Assembly: GCA_002163085.1 (NCBI GenBank)
Contig: MAAJ01000006.1
Span: 124,001-188,000, forward strand
Length of the DNA: 64,000 nt
Source of the DNA: Methylophaga sp. 42_25_T18
GTDB taxonomy: Bacteria; Pseudomonadota; Gammaproteobacteria; Nitrosococcales; Methylophagaceae
Direction of reading: 5' to 3'
Shown here: piece after piece, positions 8,101 through 16,844 of the stretch
Layout: each line of letters opens with the position of its first letter
Numbering within the stretch: position 1 is the first letter of the stretch
Notes under the pieces: generated by a model
Seen by the model: the letters and a program-made list of their open reading frames with translations, nothing else
What the model was told of the DNA's origin: nothing
Databases searched by the model: none
Position numbers and translations under genes: made by a program

Positions 8101-8919
8101 TTATGGTTTAGCTACGTTAATAATGCCTTTAAGCTTTAATGCTTCTAGTGTTAACTGTTTTCGAAAAACCAAATCAGATTTTTCTCGAACCTTAATATAA
8201 TTGGCAAAAAACCATACGTCATCCGGCGACTCAACATAACCTACATACCAACCATGCTCACCTTGCCAACCTGTTTTGGCCCAAATTTTATAATCCGGCG
8301 TTTCTTCAGTAAGCATAATCTCTTTTAATATTTTGAAGTTTCTCGACTGGATCGGTAAATCTTCAAAATAAACTTTACGCAAAAAATCGATTTGCTGTCT
8401 GGGTGAAATACGTAAATCACCTTCTAACCAAAAGCTAGTGACATCTTTACCTGTTTTTTTATTGCCATAGTCGAATTCATCAAGGTAATGCAGATATTTC
8501 CTATTGCCTATCTTTGCAGCAAAATGTTGATAACACCAAACACATGAGCGAGCAAAAGCCGTTGCCAATGTTTGGTCTTAATTCCATGGAACATACGCTC
8601 TGTTAACACCATCCCATTTTATAATTTCAAACTGATCCTTAATGACTTCCTCTTCTAAAGCCATCAAGGTATTGGGAATTTTGAAGGTTGAGGCAGGTAT
8701 ATTCGTCCATGTCACTTTATCGGCATTATGCTGATATTCAACATCTCCATCTAAAGAGGAAATCAATAACACACCCTCAATTCCCGAAGAGTGATAAAGC
8801 TCATCAATTTCATTTAACGAAAATGAGACAGGTTCGGTTTCAATAGTACTGCCAGGTTCACCTGCCATCGCCATTGCGGCAATCAACATCAAAAACAAGA
8901 ACGCTTTAAGTTTAGACAT
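8101..8919 (-). pseudogene. Class D (OXA-type) beta-lactamase gene interrupted by one in-frame TAA
   Basis: Reading from the ATG at 8919, this frame encodes a signal peptide (cut near AMAMA) and all class D hallmarks: ASTFK with active-site Ser77 and Lys80, SCV for the S-x-V motif, YGN, and KTG. The frame is continuous to a stop at 8101 (272 residues, normal family length) except for a TAA at 8578-8580, codon 114, between YVPWN and DQTLATAFA. Family members have a sense codon there, often Lys, so AAA to TAA is a likely single-base cause. Downstream sequence is still well conserved, so the loss looks recent, or it is a sequencing error. As read, the truncated product lacks three of four motifs and cannot hydrolyse beta-lactams. 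Confidence 0.85.
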
Positions 8920-9117
8920 CACACATATAATCCAGTTATCCAATCACATTAATTTTATTAAAACAGTTTCTGTTTAAGTGGTAATAATATTTTTAGGCTG
9001 CATATTTAACCACATAATAAGGCAGGTGATCACTATCAGAAAAAAATCTACAATCAGGCTTTGCCAAGCACACTTGCTCCACGTTATGCTGATAACAGTT
9101 TCGTTTAGGAGTAACTC

Positions 9118-9528
9118 ATGTCAACAGCTGAAATTTGGGGCGTTTTGATCCTTGCTGTCATTTTTTCAGGTCTTATGGGCTTTGTCTTTGGTCGGCGTAA
9201 AGCACCAGGTGGGCAAAATGAAATTGATAATCTGACGCAAGAATACGAAAAACAGCTCAGTCAACAACAAGAAGAACTTGAAGGCTATAAAGAACTAGTA
9301 CATGAGCACTACGATACTACTGCCGATTTATTCAAGAATATGGCTGGCTCATACAAAAAAATGTTTGACCATTTATCTACCGGCTATGAACAACTCGGCA
9401 ACCTTTCTGATAAACGTGTATTACCTGAACGTGCTGGTGCGCTGTTAGATGGATCTGATACCTATGAAAGCAAGGTTAATGACTTTATGAATCCGAAAAC
9501 GAATGATGAAGACGCATTAACCCGGTAA
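9118..9528 (+). CDS. zapG: ZapG/YhcB family (DUF1043) cell-division associated membrane protein
   Basis: A 136-residue protein with one N-terminal membrane helix (about 5-25, ending in GFVFGRRK), then a long coiled coil (about 30-75, rich in Q, E, L) and a C-terminal tail. This layout and length match YhcB/ZapG, a bitopic inner-membrane protein that links cell division and cell-wall synthesis in gammaproteobacteria. A TTTAGGAG ribosome site precedes the ATG at good spacing. It is convergent with the 6S RNA/zapA transcript, so two division genes flank the 6S gene here. The name rests on architecture and the start of the protein. Confidence 0.75.
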   Translation: MSTAEIWGVLILAVIFSGLMGFVFGRRKAPGGQNEIDNLTQEYEKQLSQQQEELEGYKELVHEHYDTTADLFKNMAGSYKKMFDHLSTGYEQLGNLSDKRVLPERAGALLDGSDTYESKVNDFMNPKTNDEDALTR

Positions 9529-9592
9529 AACGCTAGCGTTTCACTCTCTATCAAATTTGAGTTAGTTCGTTTCACCGATATGGTGAAGTGGA

Positions 9593-9770
9593 TAATAGTC
9601 CCCACAGTGTCGTTGTGACGGGGTTCTCGAACCATGGGGTTCAAGTGGTTATCTCATCAAAGCATCGGGCTTCCCGTCTAGCGGGCTTGCACGCCAACTT
9701 TGTTTTGATATCCATGCAATTTGCTTATCGGCTCAAGACACACGTGTCAGTCGCGAGCACCGCAGGGACG
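9593..9770 (-). ncRNA. ssrS: 6S RNA
   Basis: On the minus strand directly downstream of zapA, as in E. coli. The ends form a 12-base closing stem: the strand reads GTCCCTGCGGTG (9769-9758) and CACTGTGGGGAC (9609-9598), all 12 positions pairing with G-U allowed. Inside are the conserved CTTGAGCCGATAAGC block after the 5' arm and a CTTGAACC-CATGGTTCGAG hairpin near the 3' arm, both close to the E. coli 6S sequence. Length of about 178 bases fits. 6S RNA mimics an open promoter and holds sigma70 RNA polymerase in stationary phase. Exact ends are estimated from the promoter and the stem. Confidence 0.88.
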
Positions 9771-9775
9771 TGTCT

Positions 9776-9804
9776 ATATAATAACCCGAATCAACTAAAT
9801 ACAA
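9776..9804 (-). promoter_or_regulatory. Probable promoter of 6S RNA
   Basis: The minus strand reads TTGTAT (9804-9799), a 17-base spacer and TTATAT (9781-9776). Transcription would start at about 9769-9771, exactly at the base of the 6S closing stem. The promoter overlaps the end of zapA (stop at 9813) only slightly, so 6S can be made separately from zapA. Confidence 0.6.
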
Positions 9805-9812
9805 CTGCTTTT

Positions 9813-10118
9813 TTATAGGTCTAGTTGACGTTCTTCTTCTAAAAAGGCGCTAACTCTATCTTTCATTTGGAAAATCTTTTTATTCACCTCGTCCATGTCA
9901 TGACCATCATCATTCTGCAAACTAATAAGGTCATGCGCTAAATTCAGGGCTGCCATCACCGCAATACGGTCTAAACCAACGACCTTGCCTGTGCCCCTAA
10001 TTTTTTCCATATTTTGATGTAACATTTGCGCAGAAGCAATCAGTGAATCTTTCTCTTCATCCGGACAAGCAATCTGATATTCCTTACCCAATATATTGAC
10101 ATTAACGGGGGAAATCAT
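9813..10118 (-). CDS. zapA: Cell division protein ZapA
   Basis: A 101-residue ZapA: the N-terminal beta part contains VNVNILGKEYQIACPDEE and the C-terminal part is a coiled coil (MKDRVSAFLEEERQ). The VGLDRIAVMAALNLAHDL segment is typical of the family. ZapA binds and bundles FtsZ at the division ring and links it to ZapB and MatP. The start overlaps the stop of the upstream coiled-coil gene by four bases, and the 6S RNA gene follows, which matches the usual gammaproteobacterial order. The ygfA (5-formyl-THF cyclo-ligase) gene that often follows 6S is absent. Confidence 0.92.
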   Translation of the reverse strand: MISPVNVNILGKEYQIACPDEEKDSLIASAQMLHQNMEKIRGTGKVVGLDRIAVMAALNLAHDLISLQNDDGHDMDEVNKKIFQMKDRVSAFLEEERQLDL

Positions 10119-10324
10119 AGTTCATCATCCAGTTCTTTTAAGCGACTAACCATAGTATCTATACGGCTTCGCGCCAGATCGGTTTTTTCAACCAATTGCG
10201 TACGTTCGGTTAGCCAAGCAGTCTGTTGAGATTTGAGTAGCATATTCTCATCACGGATCCGACGACTAGCACGAAGTAGGTCGTCGACTTGCTGCTCTAA
10301 CTGTTGAATCGCGTCTTTTTCCAT
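10115..10324 (-). CDS. Small coiled-coil protein (TIGR02449/ZapB-like)
   Basis: A 69-residue all-helical protein from the ATG at 10324. A longer frame exists, but the conserved pattern begins at MEKDAIQQLEQQVDDLL. It is heptad-like throughout, with the segment RIRDENMLLKSQQ found in a family that regularly precedes zapA in gammaproteobacteria. It overlaps zapA by four bases (ATGA), which suggests coupled translation. A ZapB-like role at the division ring is likely from size, coiled coil and neighbours but is not proven. Confidence 0.7.
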   Translation of the reverse strand: MEKDAIQQLEQQVDDLLRASRRIRDENMLLKSQQTAWLTERTQLVEKTDLARSRIDTMVSRLKELDDEL

Positions 10325-10432
10325 TAATATTGAGTTCTTGGCTATGCGAAAATAATGCCTAACTATAGTCGCGCCCAACCGACTCGGTCAACAACTGTCA
10401 TAATATGTTTTTTAAATTCAGGTCGTATCATC

Positions 10433-10984
10433 ATGTCTCAATTATATTTTCCTTCTCTTGACGCTGGCAAAGCTACCGGCGATGGCCCTGCCAGTGCTGC
10501 CGAATTACAAGGCGCATTATGTGGTTTATTGTGCTTGGACTCACATGCAAATCGCATCACTTGGTATAAAAGCTTATTTGACGATATTCACCCTGATGAA
10601 GATGAAATACTCGACTTAACAGCCTTATTTGATCAAACCGTGCAAGGCTTAAATAGTTTGGATTTTGATTTACAACTTGAATTGCCAGAGGATGATGCAC
10701 CGATATCTTCCCGCTTAACCGCTCTATCGGATTGGTGCCAAGGCTTAATTTTTGGTTTAGGTGTTTCTGGTCTTACTGAAGACACCGAACTTTCTGGCGA
10801 CACCCAAGAATATATCGCTGATGTCGTTAAAATTGGGCAAATTAGTGATAGTGATCTTGAAGAGAATGATGATGAAGATACTAATTTTGAAGAGTTAGTT
10901 GAATATTTACGTATGGGTCTATTTTTATTGTATGGTGAACTACAACCTATAGAACCAGAAGACAACGACACAACTGAGCACTAA
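10433..10984 (+). CDS. ygfB: UPF0149 family protein YgfB
   Basis: A 183-residue helical, strongly acidic protein. ATG at 10433 is chosen because MSQLYFPSL matches the YgfB start and TCAGG lies upstream; a longer frame begins in the divergent promoter region. Features include GALCGLLC near residue 30, the WCQGLIFGLG segment near 100, and the acidic ESDLEENDDE-type stretch before EELVEYLRMG near the end. YgfB is a small regulator reported in Pseudomonas to repress AlpA-dependent genes; elsewhere its role is unclear. The stop overlaps the pepP start by one base (TAATG), so the genes are translationally coupled. Confidence 0.88.
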   Translation: MSQLYFPSLDAGKATGDGPASAAELQGALCGLLCLDSHANRITWYKSLFDDIHPDEDEILDLTALFDQTVQGLNSLDFDLQLELPEDDAPISSRLTALSDWCQGLIFGLGVSGLTEDTELSGDTQEYIADVVKIGQISDSDLEENDDEDTNFEELVEYLRMGLFLLYGELQPIEPEDNDTTEH

Positions 10985-12297
10985 TGAACAAAAAAGAATT
11001 TGCCAGACGCCGGCAACGACTCATCGACATTATGGGTGAAGACAGTATTGCTGTTTTGCCTAATGCCAAGGTTTCAACCCGTAATCGCGATGTCGATTAT
11101 ATTTTCCGCAGTGATAGTAACTTTCACTATCTGAGCGGCTTCGATGAGCCTGAATCTGTACTTGTCATTGTGCCCGGTCGTCCTCACGGTGAATTTCTTA
11201 TCTTTTGTCGTGAACGTGATTTAGACAAAGAAATTTGGGATGGTTACCGTGCCGGTCAAGAAGGTGCTATTGAAAAATATGGTGCTGATGATTCTTACCC
11301 CTATTCTGACCTCAACGATATTTTGCCCGGCTTATTAGAAGGCAAAGAAAAAGTCTATTACACCATGGGCAACGTGCCAACCTTTGACCATCGCATGGTA
11401 GGTTGGCTGAATCACCTACGTAATGCATCACGCCAAGGTATGCATTCACCCACTGAAATTGTTGAACTCGATCATGTGTTAAATGAACTGCGTTTATTTA
11501 AAAGCAGCGCTGAAATAAAAGCCATGCGTACCGCAGCTGAAATATCAGTTCACGCTCATATTCGGGCCATGCAGTTTACTCAAGTCGGGAAATGGGAATA
11601 TCAAGTTGAAGCTGAAATCATTCATGAGTTCATGAAAAATGATTGTCGCTCTCCTGCTTATCCATCCATTGTTGGTGGTGGTGAAAACGGCTGCATCTTG
11701 CACTATATTGAAAATGACCATAAGTTGAAAAACAATGATCTGTTATTAATTGATGCCGGTGCTGAGTATGATTATTACGCTGCTGATATCACCCGTACCT
11801 TTCCAGTGAATGGTAAATACACACCAGCACAAAAGGCGCTATACAACCTAGTGCTTGATTCACAAAAAGCCGCGATCGCTGAGGTCAAACCGGGTAACCA
11901 TTGGAATCAACCACATGAAGCGGCGGTAAGAGTATTAACCGAAGGGTTACTAGAGTTAGGTTTGCTCAACGGTAAACTCGAAACCTTGATTGAGAAAGAA
12001 CAATATCGTAAGTTTTATATGCACCGTACCGGACATTGGTTAGGCATGGATGTACACGATGTTGGCGACTATAAAATCGGTGGTGAATGGCGCTTATTAG
12101 AACCGGGCATGGTCTTAACGGTAGAACCTGGTTTATATGTGCGTAATCCTGAAAATATCGCCAAGAAATGGCATTTCATAGGCATTCGCATAGAAGATGA
12201 TGTGTTGGTGACCAAAACTGGCAACGAAGTTTTAACGCAAGGCGCACCAAAAGAAGTGGATGAAATTGAAGCATTAATGGCGGCAGTTAAACTCTAA
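10984..12297 (+). CDS. pepP: Xaa-Pro aminopeptidase (aminopeptidase P)
   Basis: A 437-residue cytoplasmic metallopeptidase that removes an N-terminal residue preceding proline. The N-terminal creatinase-like domain covers about 1-170 (with YLSGFDEPESV) and the pita-bread catalytic domain about 178-430. All five metal ligands are visible: Asp in LLIDAGAEY, Asp in AADITRTFP, His in HRTGHWLGMDVHD, Glu in LTVEPGLYV and Glu in IRIEDDVLV. Length equals that of E. coli PepP. It sits between ygfB and ubiH as in E. coli, with overlap upstream and a two-base gap downstream. Confidence 0.95.
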   Translation: MNKKEFARRRQRLIDIMGEDSIAVLPNAKVSTRNRDVDYIFRSDSNFHYLSGFDEPESVLVIVPGRPHGEFLIFCRERDLDKEIWDGYRAGQEGAIEKYGADDSYPYSDLNDILPGLLEGKEKVYYTMGNVPTFDHRMVGWLNHLRNASRQGMHSPTEIVELDHVLNELRLFKSSAEIKAMRTAAEISVHAHIRAMQFTQVGKWEYQVEAEIIHEFMKNDCRSPAYPSIVGGGENGCILHYIENDHKLKNNDLLLIDAGAEYDYYAADITRTFPVNGKYTPAQKALYNLVLDSQKAAIAEVKPGNHWNQPHEAAVRVLTEGLLELGLLNGKLETLIEKEQYRKFYMHRTGHWLGMDVHDVGDYKIGGEWRLLEPGMVLTVEPGLYVRNPENIAKKWHFIGIRIEDDVLVTKTGNEVLTQGAPKEVDEIEALMAAVKL

Positions 12298-12299
12298 CG

Positions 12300-13508
12300 A
12301 TGGCCGTCTCTACAGACTATGACTTAATCATTGTTGGCGGCGGCATGGTCGGTGCCAGCCTTGCGATTGCCTTAGCAAATAGTGCCTTACGTATTGCCGT
12401 CATTGAAGCCGTTTCAGCTAAATCAGACCAGCAACCCAGTTATGATGATCGCGGCATTGCCTTGTCTTATGGCTCACAGCGCATCTTTGAATCGCTGGGT
12501 TTATGGGATGCTTTAAGCTCACATAGCACCGCTATTAAACATATCCATATATCAGACCGAGGTCACTTTGGTGTAACGCGTCTTTCAGCTCAACAAGAAC
12601 AGGTACCTGCCCTAGGGCAAGTGCTCACCGCCAGAGCGATGGGGCACGTGCTCAATCAAGCCATCAAATCACAAGACAATCTGACAATCATTAGCCCTGC
12701 CAGCGTCATTGCACTGCAACAACATAATGATTTAGTCGAACTGAAATTGGATGATCAACGTCTGATCACTGCACAATTATTGGTTGCTGCAGATGGGGGA
12801 CAATCGACCATTCGTCAACTGCTACAACTAGGTGCATTGGAACATGATTACCATCAAGCCGCTGTAACGGCCAACATTACTCCTGAACGCGCACATCAAA
12901 ACTGGGCCTATGAACGTTTTACCGATACGGGGCCGATTGCCTTATTACCCATGTCTGAGAACCGCTGTAGCCTCGTCTGGACGGTAAAATCAGGAGATGA
13001 GGCTGCCTTACTCAATTTGTCAGAACAAGACTTCTTAAAGCAGCTACAAGCGCGTTTTGGTTATCGCCTTGGTAAATTAACACAGGTAGGTCAACGTAAT
13101 AGTTATCCCTTACGTTTAATCCAAGCCGATCAACCAGTGCAACATCGTGTAGTTTTAATCGGTAATGCAGCCCATAGTTTGCATCCTATTGCCGGACAAG
13201 GTTTTAACCTTGGCCTAAGAGATGTCGCTGTGCTTGCTGATGTGCTCACTCCGGTTGATAAAGATTGTGGTGATGCTCGTTTATTATTGGACTATAAACA
13301 ATGGCGTTTAAGTGATCAGGATAATGTCATTCAAGCCACTAATAACTTAGTCACTTTATTTAGCAATGATAATCCACTATTAGGACATTTCCGCGGGGCA
13401 GGTTTAAGCATGATGGAATCATTGCCGCCACTCAAACATTGGTTAGCTAAAAAAAGCATGGGCCTGAATGGCAAGCAGCCCCGTTTAGCGAGAGGCATTT
13501 CATTATGA
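12300..13508 (+). CDS. ubiH: 2-octaprenyl-6-methoxyphenol hydroxylase UbiH
   Basis: A 402-residue FAD monooxygenase of the UbiH/UbiF/UbiI family. The dinucleotide-binding GGGMVGASLA lies at about 13-22, the DG motif with VAADGGQSTIR near 160-170, and the second FAD motif LIGNAAHSLHPIAGQGFNLG near 285-305. The GNAA form and the position after pepP favour UbiH, which hydroxylates the C1 ring position in ubiquinone synthesis, over UbiI. It is membrane-associated through the quinone precursor. The final four bases overlap the next gene (ATGA). Confidence 0.9.
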   Translation: MAVSTDYDLIIVGGGMVGASLAIALANSALRIAVIEAVSAKSDQQPSYDDRGIALSYGSQRIFESLGLWDALSSHSTAIKHIHISDRGHFGVTRLSAQQEQVPALGQVLTARAMGHVLNQAIKSQDNLTIISPASVIALQQHNDLVELKLDDQRLITAQLLVAADGGQSTIRQLLQLGALEHDYHQAAVTANITPERAHQNWAYERFTDTGPIALLPMSENRCSLVWTVKSGDEAALLNLSEQDFLKQLQARFGYRLGKLTQVGQRNSYPLRLIQADQPVQHRVVLIGNAAHSLHPIAGQGFNLGLRDVAVLADVLTPVDKDCGDARLLLDYKQWRLSDQDNVIQATNNLVTLFSNDNPLLGHFRGAGLSMMESLPPLKHWLAKKSMGLNGKQPRLARGISL

Positions 13509-14710
13509 GCCAACATTATGATGTCATCATTGTAGGCGCAGGTATGGTGGGGGCCACTTTAGCCGCAGCGTTGAGTGAGCAAGCGTCATTAAATATTGCC
13601 TTAATAGAAGCGCATGCACCTAGTCCTTTGGCTGACGATGACAAAGCAGAATTACGGGTGAGTGCATTAACGCATGCTAGTGAAATGTTGCTGAAAAACT
13701 TAGCTATTTGGCCTTTATTAAAGGCAAATAGAATCAGCCCATTTTCTGATATGAAAGTGTGGGAAACACAATCCAGCTTATTACATTTTGACTGTGCAGA
13801 AATCGGTGAAGCCATCTTAGGTAATATCGTCGAAAACAAAAACCTACAGTTGGCCAGTCTTGAACGTTGCCAGCAACAAGACAATATTGATTTTCTCTGT
13901 CCAGCAAAGCCCATTTCTTTGACCGAGAATAGCTTAGTTTTAGACAATGGACGTACGATCACTGCTGATTTAATTGTTGCTGCTGATGGCGCCCAGTCAC
14001 CGTTACGTGATTGGAAAGATATTAAATTACGTGGTTGGGATTATCAGCAATCTGCCGTGGTCTGCACTGTTACCACTGAAAAGTCACACCAAAAAACAGC
14101 GTGGCAACGTTTCTTACCTGAAGGGCCATTAGCCTTTTTGCCTTTAGCCGATGAACATCAATGCTCCATTGTCTGGTCAAATTCTAGCGAAGAAGCCGAG
14201 TTATTATCCGAGCTTGATGATGAGCATTTTAAAACCACGTTAGGCAAAGCATTTGAACATACCTTGGGTGACATTATTGATGTCAGTGAGCGAGCCTCAT
14301 TCCCATTAAAACTCCGCCATGCTGATCATTACATTGAGCACGGTTTTGCTTTAGTCGGCGATGCTGCCCACACTATTCATCCATTGGCAGGACAAGGTGT
14401 AAATATCGGTCTCCTTGACGCAGCCACCTTAGCTGAAACCGTCATTGCCGCACATATCAAAGGGCGAGATATTGGCAGCTTGCATACATTAAAGAAATAT
14501 CAACGGCGTAGAAAAGGTGACAACTTAGTTATGCAACTCACAATGGATGCCTTTAAACGTGTATTTGGTTCTGAGCTCGAACCGGTTCGATGGGCACGAC
14601 GCCTAGGGCTTAAAACCGTCAATCAAAGTACCTTGTTAAAAAACCTGTTTATGCAACAAGCTTCCGGTCACCGTTTTGCTAACCCAGACTTAACTGAGCA
14701 GAAACTATAA
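13505..14710 (+). CDS. ubiI: UbiH/UbiI-family FAD monooxygenase (probable C5 hydroxylase UbiI/VisC)
   Basis: A 401-residue paralog of the preceding gene with the same FAD motifs: GAGMVGATLAA near 11-21, VAADGAQSPLRDW near 160, and LVGDAAHTIHPLAGQGVNIG near 283-302. The GDAAH form and gene position match UbiI (formerly VisC), the C5 hydroxylase of ubiquinone synthesis. UbiF-like specificity cannot be excluded from sequence alone because some gammaproteobacteria use broad-specificity members. It overlaps ubiH by four bases. It is the last gene of the ygfB-pepP-ubiH-ubiI operon. Confidence 0.85.
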   Translation: MSQHYDVIIVGAGMVGATLAAALSEQASLNIALIEAHAPSPLADDDKAELRVSALTHASEMLLKNLAIWPLLKANRISPFSDMKVWETQSSLLHFDCAEIGEAILGNIVENKNLQLASLERCQQQDNIDFLCPAKPISLTENSLVLDNGRTITADLIVAADGAQSPLRDWKDIKLRGWDYQQSAVVCTVTTEKSHQKTAWQRFLPEGPLAFLPLADEHQCSIVWSNSSEEAELLSELDDEHFKTTLGKAFEHTLGDIIDVSERASFPLKLRHADHYIEHGFALVGDAAHTIHPLAGQGVNIGLLDAATLAETVIAAHIKGRDIGSLHTLKKYQRRRKGDNLVMQLTMDAFKRVFGSELEPVRWARRLGLKTVNQSTLLKNLFMQQASGHRFANPDLTEQKL

Positions 14711-14929
14711 CAACAGCGCTCTAGTCGCTATTCCTTGGCCTCGAATTGGCGTCTACGGCCACTTGTTCTTGGCACCTAAGAAAGAAGTCCTCCCCACCGT
14801 AGCCTCTTCAGGAAAGAATATAAATAGGTTTAATATCCCTAGTTCTTAATTTAGTTGTAACAATTTGATGTGTTAAAGGTCACTATTAGTGATTTGAAAT
14901 ACTGTAACTAAACAGGTGAAATACAACTT
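14711..14929. other. Gap with an unassigned GC-richer stretch
   Basis: Between ubiI and the HD-GYP gene. The first 110 bases are richer in G+C than surrounding gaps and contain TGGCC (14737-14741 area) matched by GGCCA about 20 bases later, but I could not fit a tRNA, a riboswitch class or a coding frame. The rest is AT-rich and likely holds the promoter of the HD-GYP gene. No clear terminator for the ubi operon was found. Confidence 0.3.
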
Positions 14930-16831
14930 ATGGTCTTATCAAGATTGAACTCTCTTAAATATCAAATAGGAATACCACTGCTATTTCTATTTATAATTTT
15001 AGCGGGGTCTCTGGGGTTCACCATTTATTCTCTCAAACTTCGTCAGCATGACTACCTGATTTTAAATCACATTGGCCAATTACAAGTCATTGCCAATAAT
15101 CTTACGGAACAGTCTCGTAACTACGTCAAACAAGCCCCTGATAGCTACGATAAATACAACCGTGATCTTGAAACGTATTGGCTGACTTTACAAAAACAAA
15201 CCAATAAATTTAATACGATCATCACAGAGTTAAATTCCCGTGAACTCAGTTCTGGTCTCACCGGTGAAGAAGAAACTATCTATTGTAATTATGATGACCA
15301 CTCCCAGAACCAACTCAAAGATTCACTGAAGTATTGGATTATATTCAACAGTAATTTGGGTCAACAGTTAGGTAATGATCTAAAAAACCCCAGACTAACA
15401 TGGGGTGCTGAGTTTGTTGTCAAACATGGTGATGATTTGGTTGAGTCAACCCAACTATTATCTATTGCTTTCCAACGCATGATGGAAGCGAAACTCGATA
15501 AAATACGTTTATTTCAATGGATCACAGTAGCTGTTGGATTATTCTCATTATTTATTGTGTTTTTTATAATTCAACGTCGTGTTATACGTCCTTTAAGTGC
15601 AGCTGTTACAGGCTTTAAAAAAGTAGCTCAAGGTAATTTTAATCATCAAGTTCCAGTTCTCGCTCATAATGAACTTGGTCAAATGGCTATCGCCTTAAAT
15701 CATTTACTCGACCGTTTAAATAGTATTTTTCGACTTACAGACCGGATTAATCAAGGCACAAAGCTCGATGAAATGCTGGCATTTATCAATGAAGAATTTC
15801 AAACCTTTGTACCCTTAGACTGGGTGGGTGTCTTTTTTACCTCTGCGGATGGCAAACGCATGGTGTTAGAGCGCTGTTATTGTGAAGCCACTCCTCCATT
15901 AAAAGATGGGGATACTTTTATTATTAAAGGCACTAGCTTTGAACAAGTTCTGGAAAATAACCTGCCAATATCAGCTGATTTTGGTGACATTACTCATGCC
16001 ACTATAGAAGAAAAATTTGCAACTGAAGGACTGCAGTCAGCTCTTTATTTGCCACTCAATATTGTAAATAGCGATCCTGTAGTGATGGTATTTGCTAGTG
16101 CCAAACAAAGTTACTCAAATGAACATATCGAATTCTTAAATAATATTGCCGCTACCGTCTCTCACGTCTTAGAAAAAACGGTCGTGGTAGAAAACTTAGT
16201 CTCCGCCGCTATCAGTGGATTAGCCAAGCTCGCTGAAAGCCGCGACCCAGAAACAGGCGATCATTTAACTCGCATGGCCTTATATTCAGCCATTATTGCC
16301 GAAGAATTAGCACTAGAGGGAGAATATACTGCTCTCATCACGCCTCAATATGTACGCGATGTCTATAACTTTGCACCGATGCATGATATTGGCAAGGTTG
16401 GCATTAGTGACAGCATATTACTTAAACCTGGTCGTCTTGATCCTGAAGAACGACAAGAAATGGAACGTCACCCAACCATCGGGGGCGAAGTTCTTAGAAA
16501 AGCAGAACAACAAATGCAGGCCATGGGCCATAGTATTTTTTCCATTGGCATTGAAATTGCTGAATGTCACCATGAGAAGTTTGATGGCAGCGGTTATCCC
16601 AAACAGTTAAAGCAACAGGATATTCCGTTATCTGCACGCATTGTAGCGGTCGCAGATGTGTTTGACGCCTTAACTTCGAAGCGTCCATATAAAGAAGCTT
16701 GGCCCATTAAAAAGACGTTGGATGTCATGCAAGAAGATGCGGGGAAACATTTTGACCCGGAAGTTATTGCCGCTATGTTTAGAGCATTACCGGCAATTAC
16801 CGATATTTACGACAGACTAAAACATGTTTAA
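14930..16831 (+). CDS. Membrane HD-GYP cyclic-di-GMP phosphodiesterase with HAMP and GAF
   Basis: A 633-residue inner-membrane protein. A transmembrane helix lies at about 12-32, a helical periplasmic sensor at 33-190, a second helix at about 193-215, HAMP at 216-268, GAF at about 285-420 and HD-GYP at about 425-630. The metal-binding pair is His485-Asp486 (MHDIGKVGI). Further ligands are in HHEKFDGSGYP, with GYP at 555-557. RDPETGDH and DVFDAL are also typical. The domain hydrolyses c-di-GMP to GMP, which usually favours motility. The gene ends 13 bases before a chemoreceptor gene, so the pair is probably co-transcribed. Confidence 0.9.
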   Translation: MVLSRLNSLKYQIGIPLLFLFIILAGSLGFTIYSLKLRQHDYLILNHIGQLQVIANNLTEQSRNYVKQAPDSYDKYNRDLETYWLTLQKQTNKFNTIITELNSRELSSGLTGEEETIYCNYDDHSQNQLKDSLKYWIIFNSNLGQQLGNDLKNPRLTWGAEFVVKHGDDLVESTQLLSIAFQRMMEAKLDKIRLFQWITVAVGLFSLFIVFFIIQRRVIRPLSAAVTGFKKVAQGNFNHQVPVLAHNELGQMAIALNHLLDRLNSIFRLTDRINQGTKLDEMLAFINEEFQTFVPLDWVGVFFTSADGKRMVLERCYCEATPPLKDGDTFIIKGTSFEQVLENNLPISADFGDITHATIEEKFATEGLQSALYLPLNIVNSDPVVMVFASAKQSYSNEHIEFLNNIAATVSHVLEKTVVVENLVSAAISGLAKLAESRDPETGDHLTRMALYSAIIAEELALEGEYTALITPQYVRDVYNFAPMHDIGKVGISDSILLKPGRLDPEERQEMERHPTIGGEVLRKAEQQMQAMGHSIFSIGIEIAECHHEKFDGSGYPKQLKQQDIPLSARIVAVADVFDALTSKRPYKEAWPIKKTLDVMQEDAGKHFDPEVIAAMFRALPAITDIYDRLKHV

Positions 16832-16844
16832 TGAAGGCGCCTAA

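Noticed and set aside
8101..8568. Separate 155-residue protein starting at a TTG after the beta-lactamase stop
   Set aside because: It is in the same frame as the first part and contains SCV, YGN and KTG of one class D enzyme; no ribosome site supports a second start, so it is the rear half of the broken gene.
8578..8580. Recoding or selenocysteine at the beta-lactamase stop
   Set aside because: The codon is TAA, not TGA, with no sign of a recoding signal.
9588..9818. 76-residue frame on the plus strand
   Set aside because: It runs antisense through the 6S RNA gene and owes its length to that structured RNA.
10633..10971. 112-residue Ser-rich frame antisense to ygfB
   Set aside because: It is a shadow frame of the acidic YgfB coding strand (Asp/Glu codons read as Ser-rich).
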